This document shows, piece by piece, positions 1 through 7,069 of a stretch of 10,104 nt of DNA. Below the pieces are notes generated by a model. The model was not told the DNA's origin. It ran no database searches and saw nothing but the letters and a program-made list of their open reading frames with translations. This DNA is from Chloromonas sp. AAM2. Lineage: Eukaryota; Chlorophyta; Chlorophyceae; Chlamydomonadales; Chlamydomonadaceae. A program made the position numbers and the translations under genes. Every line of letters starts with the position of its first letter. Position 1 is the first letter of the stretch. The DNA lies in assembly GCA_004335635.1 (NCBI GenBank), contig QAXH01005531.1, positions 4,232 to 14,335 on the forward strand, read 5' to 3'.

Positions 1-137
1 GGGCATGGGTGCATGAATGGCTGATGGTTCATGGCTTGGGCATGGGTGCATGAATGGCTGATGGTTCATGGCTTGGGCATGGGTGCATGGATGGCTGATG
101 GTTGATGGCGTGTGCATGGGTGTACTAGGGCTGATCA
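1..137. repeat. 37-base tandem repeat, 3.7 copies
   Basis: Units start at 1, 38, 75 and 112. The unit begins GGGCATGGGTGCATGAATGG and continues to CATGGCTT. Copies 1 and 2 are identical over the visible bases, copy 3 differs at a few positions, and copy 4 breaks down near 137. The array is cut by the window start, so its true length is unknown. Confidence 0.93.
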
Positions 138-509
138 TGCAATGGGACGCTGGGTGCCAAAGGTAGCATGCCAAACGAAGTCATGCCAGAGGAAGGCAGG
201 ACACAAAACAAGCCGTCAAGGTTGACAGATCAGAGGAAGAGATGCCAGACAAGAACAGGCTTGGAGACCAGACTATTCGCGCCTCAGGAAAGGGCAGGCA
301 AGCTGACTGGTTGGACAAGAAAAACACAGCAGTCAGAGTAGCACAATGACGGACACAGATTGTTTGTTTTATACATCAAGTAGTCTCTTTCAAGTGGTAT
401 TTAAAAAGATGACATAGTCCAGCTTCTAAGTTTTGCTTCTGCCGCCCCTTCACTGGAAGCGCAGGTGCCTAGAGAAAAGGATATCAAGTGCCTCCACGTG
501 CCCTTGCAG
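138..509 (+). other. Upstream intron or 5' flank ending in acceptor at 509
   Basis: No exon of the family is recognisable here. The final part has pyrimidine-rich stretches (GCCGCCCCTTC at 441-451) and ends CCCTTGCAG, the acceptor for exon 1. The segment 465-509 is in frame with exon 1 and lacks stops. Nothing else is visible. Confidence 0.6.
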
Positions 510-578
510 GTCACTCCCACTGACTTCATCATCACGGCTTCCGAGGATGGCTGCCTTAAGTTCTGGAAGAAACAGCAG
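510..578 (+). CDS. PPWD1: Exon 1 (first visible): WD40 blade strand
   Basis: Encodes residues 1-23: [14 protein letters not shown] followed by CLKFWKKQQ, matching the family segment [15 protein letters not shown] in the first WD40 blade. The chosen acceptor is the CAG ending at 509, which gives V as first residue, as relatives have V.....F at this place. The donor is GTGGGA at 579, phase 0. An in-frame alternative acceptor at 464 would add 15 residues that do not match relatives. Exons for the N terminus and the MHRD..TH segment are not seen in 1-509. Confidence 0.92.
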
Positions 579-3500
579 GTGGGATTTTAGGATTTCTTGC
601 CTTTGTGATGTATATTTTGAGTTCAAAAGACACAATTGGGGCAGTGGTTGAGGCAGCTTACGTTTAGTACGGCCAAGGCTCGGTTACTGGTTGATGAACA
701 ACCGGAAATCCAGCCTCACCTGCTGCTCATGGGCTTGCTAGCGGTAATGTATACCATAGTTTGGAAGTCTTATGCCTGTTTGGTTTTGCACAAACGGTTC
801 ACACTTCAGCTATTGCACCAACTGTTTGGACTGCTGGTGCGATGATATCTCTTGCATCCGCCGAGTTTGAGCTTTGTCGGTATACCACCAGCTGCGCTAG
901 AGTGCTCCTGCAGGTTGGATAGATTGTCATTAGGGGAAAGCTGAAGGTTTTCCTTACATTGGGTCGGTTACGGGGCAGTGCAAGTGTGGTGTGGGCAGGG
1001 TGCAGTCTGATACCTAAACACCGTGTACCCTACTTCGTCTCTCTCTTCCCCTATATATACGTATCTTACATACTCTATTGAATACATACATGCATACTTA
1101 CTCTGTATGTACATATCTTACACACTGTAGCTGATTGCTGAACAAAGACATGCATACATGTTTGGTTTTGACTGCTGCACAGGAGGGCATTGAGTTTGTT
1201 AAGCTGTACCGCGCACATGTGGGAGCCGTGGACGGTGAGTTCAACCTCGTGGTAGAGCCGGTTGGTTGGTTGGTTGGTTGGTTGGTTGGTTGGTTGGTTG
1301 GTCGGTGGGTTGGTCGGTTGCCACCACAAGGAGAGGGCGTAGCAGCACTGCCATGTTGATAATTTCTGTTAGGAGGTGAGGTGTGCACGAATGAATAAGC
1401 TCACTTGTTTTGGTTTTGTTCGGGATGATAGTTTGCCATCTATCAAATGCGATCTTAATCTCTTGCCTGCATCTCACAAAGCATCTCATAAACGTGTGAA
1501 GGCCACGTTCTGCTCATCAATCATCAAGCGCCTCGTCGCTTCACGCCCATGCAGGACTCGCATGCGGGTGTGACGGGATGCTACTGGCCAGTTTGTCACA
1601 TGACAAAACCGTCAAGGTATGCAGAACCCTGTAGGAGCAAGTCTGAGTTCGTTCTGGTGGCTTTGAGCAACATAGCGAAGAATTTCAAGTGTTGGGCCTG
1701 CACCGATACCGGCCCCTGGCCTCAAACAAGTTCGAGTTCATCATGGTCATGCCAAAACTAGGGTTTGAGCACCCGGGAAATCTATTGGCGTCACATTACA
1801 AGGCGCTGTAGCTGCGAAGCTAACCACACATGTGAAGGTAATGTGCGCACTAGTTCACACATCGTGATGATGTGAGGGCTCTCTCATGCTAGGATGGAAC
1901 AGGATCACAGCAGCCGCGCAACCCTGACCTCTTCCTGACCTAACCATGATTCAATCCTAATCGCTAATACACACAAGTTGTATGTGTGTACGAAGTAAGG
2001 CATTGCGCTGCGTGTGCTCCTTGTGCTGCTGCGGCATACCCTGCTGCGGTCTGATATGGCGCGCACCTTAGCTACCCCATGCTCTGCGCTGCACAGGTGT
2101 ATGACGTCCTCAACTTTGACATGATTGTCATGTTGCGGTTGGCGTACGTGCCGGGGTGCTGTGAGTGGATCTACAAGGTGTGAGGGGGTGTGAGTAGAAT
2201 ATGATGGGGTGTGAGGGGGTGTGATGGGGTTTGATGAAGTGTGATGGGTGAGAAGGTGTGACGCGGTGTGACCGACGGGGTGTGAATGGTCAGTTTCACA
2301 GGGTCCGCCAGCTCGTCGCTATTGACAACTGATCAATTTATCGCTCGTCTCTGCATTGGGCAAAGGCAACACTCATCAGGTTGCGTACAGATATCCTACT
2401 GCCTATTGCCTACTCACTACTGACATGTGTGTCAAGGGTGTGGCGACGGGAAGCGTAGGTAGGCCAGGGGTGCGACAATCATAGTTGTGCTTGTGGTACA
2501 TAGCGGTGCGCACGTGGCGCATCTGTCGTTGCACGTTTGTTTTCCGTGTGTTTTAATATTGTTCCAACTGGGGTGTACGTGCATGTTCTAAATATGTGTG
2601 CATGTGATCGCTGCTTCCAGCGTGGCGAGGCGGAGGGTCGCCTGGCTATCAGTGACTTCAATGCGGGGGACATTCACGTATACGACGTGCGATCAGGCAA
2701 CGATGAGCCTCTCACAACACTCAAGGTACGCTTTTGGACCGTTTCTGTCGGTTTCCTTGTCCGTTTGTATGGCGGGGAAGCAGTTCAAACAAGCACAGTT
2801 CAAACAACCGCTCACTGCGCTCCAGGTCTGTTTGTTTAGAGGCAGCAGAAGTTCCCCATCAGCGTATTCTTTCATTCTCTCGTCGCCTTGTGGTCATTTC
2901 TTTACTCTGGCTAGCCAGGTGCTTCAGATGCACCATGCTGTAATTTACAGCTGTAGCCCAAATCCTCGAGATGATTCAATGCGGCCCATGCTTCAGACGG
3001 CTCACATCCATCAAACGATTGAACTTGCTTGAGTGTTTTGCAATCGTGCATGTGGTCTACACGCTGTAGGGGATGGTGGTCAATCGTGTGTTTTGCCCGT
3101 CACGTGGTTCAGATGCACAAGATGCCAGTCAGTGCCATGGTGTACAACGCTGCCATGGATGTAGTCATCTCTGCGGACTCCAGAGTGAGTGTGACATGTG
3201 TGGAATGATGTGTGAGAGCGGGTAGCTTGTGTGACCGTGTGACCGGGGCGCTTTGTGTGATCATGCGACCGTGGGAATGGGAATTCAAGAGTGAATGGAC
3301 TGTGCGGGGTTTACGCGTGAGCGGGGCATTGGAGCTCAAGCAGGCCATTTGTTGGCTACTGCAAAAAGCGCAGCATTCAGTGCGATGAGTTGACTACCCT
3401 GGATTGCAGCAGACGTGGTCAGCGTGACTTAAAGGTCATGCTCCACTTCTGCCTCTTGTTCGTTTCTGTCCGTTTCCAGGGTTTGTTGGAGTATTGGTCT

Positions 3501-6500
3501 GGCAGTGCCCCCTACGGCGCTCCCTCCTCCCCCTCGGTGACGTTCAGCTCAAAACTGGACACGGACCTGTTCGACCTAGTCAAGTCAAAGACAACAGCAG
3601 GCAGTTTAGCGGTAAGTAGACAGTGCACATACTTATACCATTGACTAATCACTGGTTCAGCTCAGATTTCGACACGGACCTGTTAGACAAAGACACCAGC
3701 AGGCAGCAGTTTAGCTGTGAGTGCACAAGGTGGTCTAGTATGGAAAAGAGGTGGGCCAATGGAAAAGTGCAGCGCCAGTTGCTCGAGTATTGTTGTTGTT
3801 GATGCAGACAAGGCATGTATCCCGCACCTCAGGTACATATGCACTCAAGTTAAAGCAAAAGGTCGGAACAGGGCAGGGGCCTGACGGTCAATGGCAGAAC
3901 ATGCACCACCTCCCAGGACACCACACAGCCTCCCACCAGCAGGGCTAAGACGCATCTTGCGTCTGCAGGTCAGCTGTGACTCCGTTCAGCAAGGCTAAGC
4001 CGGTTGGCCGGGGTTCTACAGGGGCGGCATGTCAGGGACCGCACTGGCAACAAAGGATCGCTTATAACGGTCAGTTAAGGTCAGTAAAACGGTTTGACAC
4101 GGCCATTACTGCTGTGCCTGCAGGTCAGTCGCGACGGTCATCAGTTCGTGGCTGTGTGTGCGGACAAGCGCATGCGTGTGTACCACTTCCAGACCGGCAA
4201 GCTGAGGCGCGTGTACGACGAGTCACTAGAGGTAGGCGCATGCGTCGACGCGTGTGTACATGGTACAGCATGGGGCGCATATGCTGCAGCGCGAGCACAG
4301 ATGCTAGCAAGCAGCCAAAACGACGAGGAGGAACCAGCCGTCCTGAGCAATCGAGGGGGAAAAACACCCCACATAGTAGTTCCCATCCTTGGGGGCCTCC
4401 GGCCTGCAGCCAATGAGCCTCGGAGCACTGCTGTACGGAAATTCTCATCTGGCTGTCTCTATTCCACTCATTGGTCATCTTGAACGGCTTGATCACCGCT
4501 GCTTACCCCTTCAAGCAGCCAACAAGCTCATGAATTTATTGTTTAACTTTTCATTACTAATTTCTGTAGGCAGCCAACATGCTGCAGCGCAGCGGTGCGA
4601 AGGTCTTCTTTGCACTTATTACTCTTGACGTCAAGTACTCGGTGCCGGAGTCTCACTTGCATCTTGTAACACTGGATTTCGTAAATCTTATTTTGGCTTC
4701 TCAAAGTGACAGTGACGCCATAGAGTTTAGTCAACGAGCTTCAGGCAGCGCAGAGGCTTACTTCACAATTCAATGTTTGGCTCTATATAATAATATTTCT
4801 TATTTATTTGTTTCCCCCTTCAGGCAGCCAATGAGCTTCAGCGCAGTGGGCCGGAGGCCTTCGCCCTCGAGGACATTGACTTTGGAAGGCGACTGGCAGT
4901 GGAGCGCGAGTTGGCTGCTAGCGACACCGCCCCCCCTCCTAACGCCGTTTTTGACGACAGCGGAAACTTCCTCATGTGAGAAAGAGGGTAACAGTTTCAT
5001 ACTGGCCAGAGCTAGTCGATGTAATCAAAGGAGGGATTTGAGTAAGGGGGGTGTTGCAGAGGGGGTAGCGAGAACAGATTTCCAACCAGTGTTGCAGGAG
5101 CAACCGAGCTGGTAACAACTTTCAAAACTAATGACACTGCCAAAAACTTTATCGTAGATGCTGCCTGATATGGTATCAGCAGCTAAGATGTGTGCCCATG
5201 CTGGTTGATTCATTGCGGAATCTTCTGTCATGCCTGCTTGCACCAAGTCACCCTAAACGTTGGCATTCCGACTTAGATTCTACACCCGTTTCTTGCCCGT
5301 TTCTTGCAGTTATCCGAGCCTCCTCGGCATCAAGATGGTCAATCTGGTCAGCAATGCGTGCGTTCGCGTGCTCGGAAAAGTGGAGAACACTGAGAGGTTC
5401 ATTCGAATAGCGCTGTACCAGGGAAAGAAAGGCAAACTCAAGGTTTGTGTTTGGTGTGAGTGTGGGTGTAAATGGATGAGGGTGTAGTATGAGAAGGGGG
5501 TGGAGGAAGGGGTGAGAGTGCTGTGTGGGTGGGGGCGTGGGTGTACTGACGAATCGTGGTGTGGGTGGGTTCATTTGCTGTTCATTTGCTGTAACCGACT
5601 AGCGCTGTAACAGGAATAAGAAAGTGGGTGGGGGTGAGGGTGGGTGGGGGTGAGGATATGCGGGTGGTGTGAGGGAGGGTTAACGGTGGGGTGTGTGGGT
5701 GTGGGTGTCAGGGTGGTGTCAGAGGCGGGTGTGGCGGCTGTGAGGGTGGTATTCGTTGGAGTATACAACGTGGGTTGATTCCATAACAACAACACAGCGA
5801 TGATTCAAACAATTCCGATTGATTTCAATTCATACAGCCGCGTTGTTCTGGCTTTGCAGATCCCCACTCCGGAGCAGATGGACAAGATGGCGCAGCCCGA
5901 CCCCACGCTCGTGGCTCTGGCGTTCAAAAGACACCGTTTTTACATGTTCACGTGGGTCATTGTCCTGGACTGTTAGGGCTAGAGTTAGGGCTCAGTGAAG
6001 GATCAGAAATACACGATTACCATACCGACGCAGAAAACTAGGCTGGTCAAACTTGGCTCCAAAACCAGCCGTTTTTCTCAAGAGACGTACGATATGGTTA
6101 GTAGCACTCGCATGAGGGGCGCTTGACTGGTGTTTGCCTAAGCGCTTGCGATCGCAACGGAGAGCACGTGCTAGAAACGTGCCGGAAAACCGGTTTTGCA
6201 GGCGTCGTGAGCCCAAGGACATGGACGAGGGTGATGCTGCAGTTGGAGGCCGGGACGTTTTTAACGAGAAACCGTCACTAGAGGACGTTATGAATGCTGA
6301 AGACCAGGAGGGGCGCAACATTGTGCTGCCGCATGGCGTGACTATCCACACTACGAAGGTAGGCACTTTTTAGGTTCAACAAATGCTTAGCCACCATGAG
6401 ATCAGCTTTTCTATCGGTGTCCTACCAATAGGCTGGATGCAAATTGGCACGGCTGCTATGATTTGGTTTAGGTAAGTGACCAGTAGATGTTATTGGTGGC

Positions 6501-7032
6501 AGTGGTTGTGGTGGCGGTGGTGGTGGTGGTGGTGGTGGTGGTGGCAGGGGTGGTGGTGGTGTGACCAATCATACCACCAAGGTAGGCTAAGCAGGAACGG
6601 CTTTCTAGGTCTTAAAAACGTCATTTAGCGTCGTATCAGGACATGCTAGGCAAAGCTAGTGTTTGCAGTGCAACGGAAGAGTGACTGTCATCTTGTTGTC
6701 GCTAATCACTCAACTTGTTTCTTGCTGATCAGTTGTCTCACTTTATTCGTCTGTCACCGGGCTCAGAGTTACATCACTCTTAACTACTGGGTGACATCAC
6801 TCTAATTACTGTCGTCTGTCACTGGGCTCAGGGTGACATCACTCTTAAGCTGTTCCCGGAGGAGTGTCCACGCACCGTGGAAAACTTCACCACACATGCA
6901 CGCAACGGGTGAGACCCAGGAGGAGCAACATACATCATCACGTGCCACACATGCCTTTCAGTTGCACGTGTCTGACATGCTTTTGACGGTCACTGCATCA
7001 CGTATACGTGCTGTGTTCCACAGCCAGGCATG

Positions 7033-7069
<37 letters not shown>

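Larger units (their letters stand above)
4232..4823 (+). other. Intron 8, array of exon 9 echoes
   Basis: 592 bases, GTAGGC...CCCTTCAG. Copies of the exon 9 start word GCAGCCAA begin at 4311, 4406, 4515, 4570 and (degenerate) 4745, before the true one at 4824. ATGCTGCAGCGC at 4281-4292 recurs in the 4570 copy at 4579-4590. The last 60 bases before the acceptor are T-rich. Confidence 0.88.
6359..6831 (+). other. Intron 12
   Basis: 473 bases, GTAGGC...GGGCTCAG, phase 0. Contents in order: a plain stretch to 6494, the TGG array, an echo of the exon 12 end, a plain stretch, and two echoes of the exon 13 acceptor and start. Confidence 0.9.

Noticed and set aside
1..509. N-terminal exon encoding MHRD..TH
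   Set aside because: No frame in this stretch gives the motif; that exon must lie upstream.
621..633. GTTCAAAAGACAC shared with exon 11 (5922-5934)
   Set aside because: An isolated 13-base match far from exon 11; about this many are expected by chance in 10 kb.
1260..1320. Interstitial telomere repeat
   Set aside because: The unit is GGTT, not a telomere repeat known to me, and it lies within an intron.
4570..4610. Mutually exclusive alternative exon 9
   Set aside because: Similarity stops after about 39 bases, no donor stands at the matching place, and the rest of the exon is absent.
4579..5115. 178-residue open frame spanning intron 8 and exon 9
   Set aside because: Exon 9 is read in a different frame there. 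The start matches the family only because it is an echo of exon 9.
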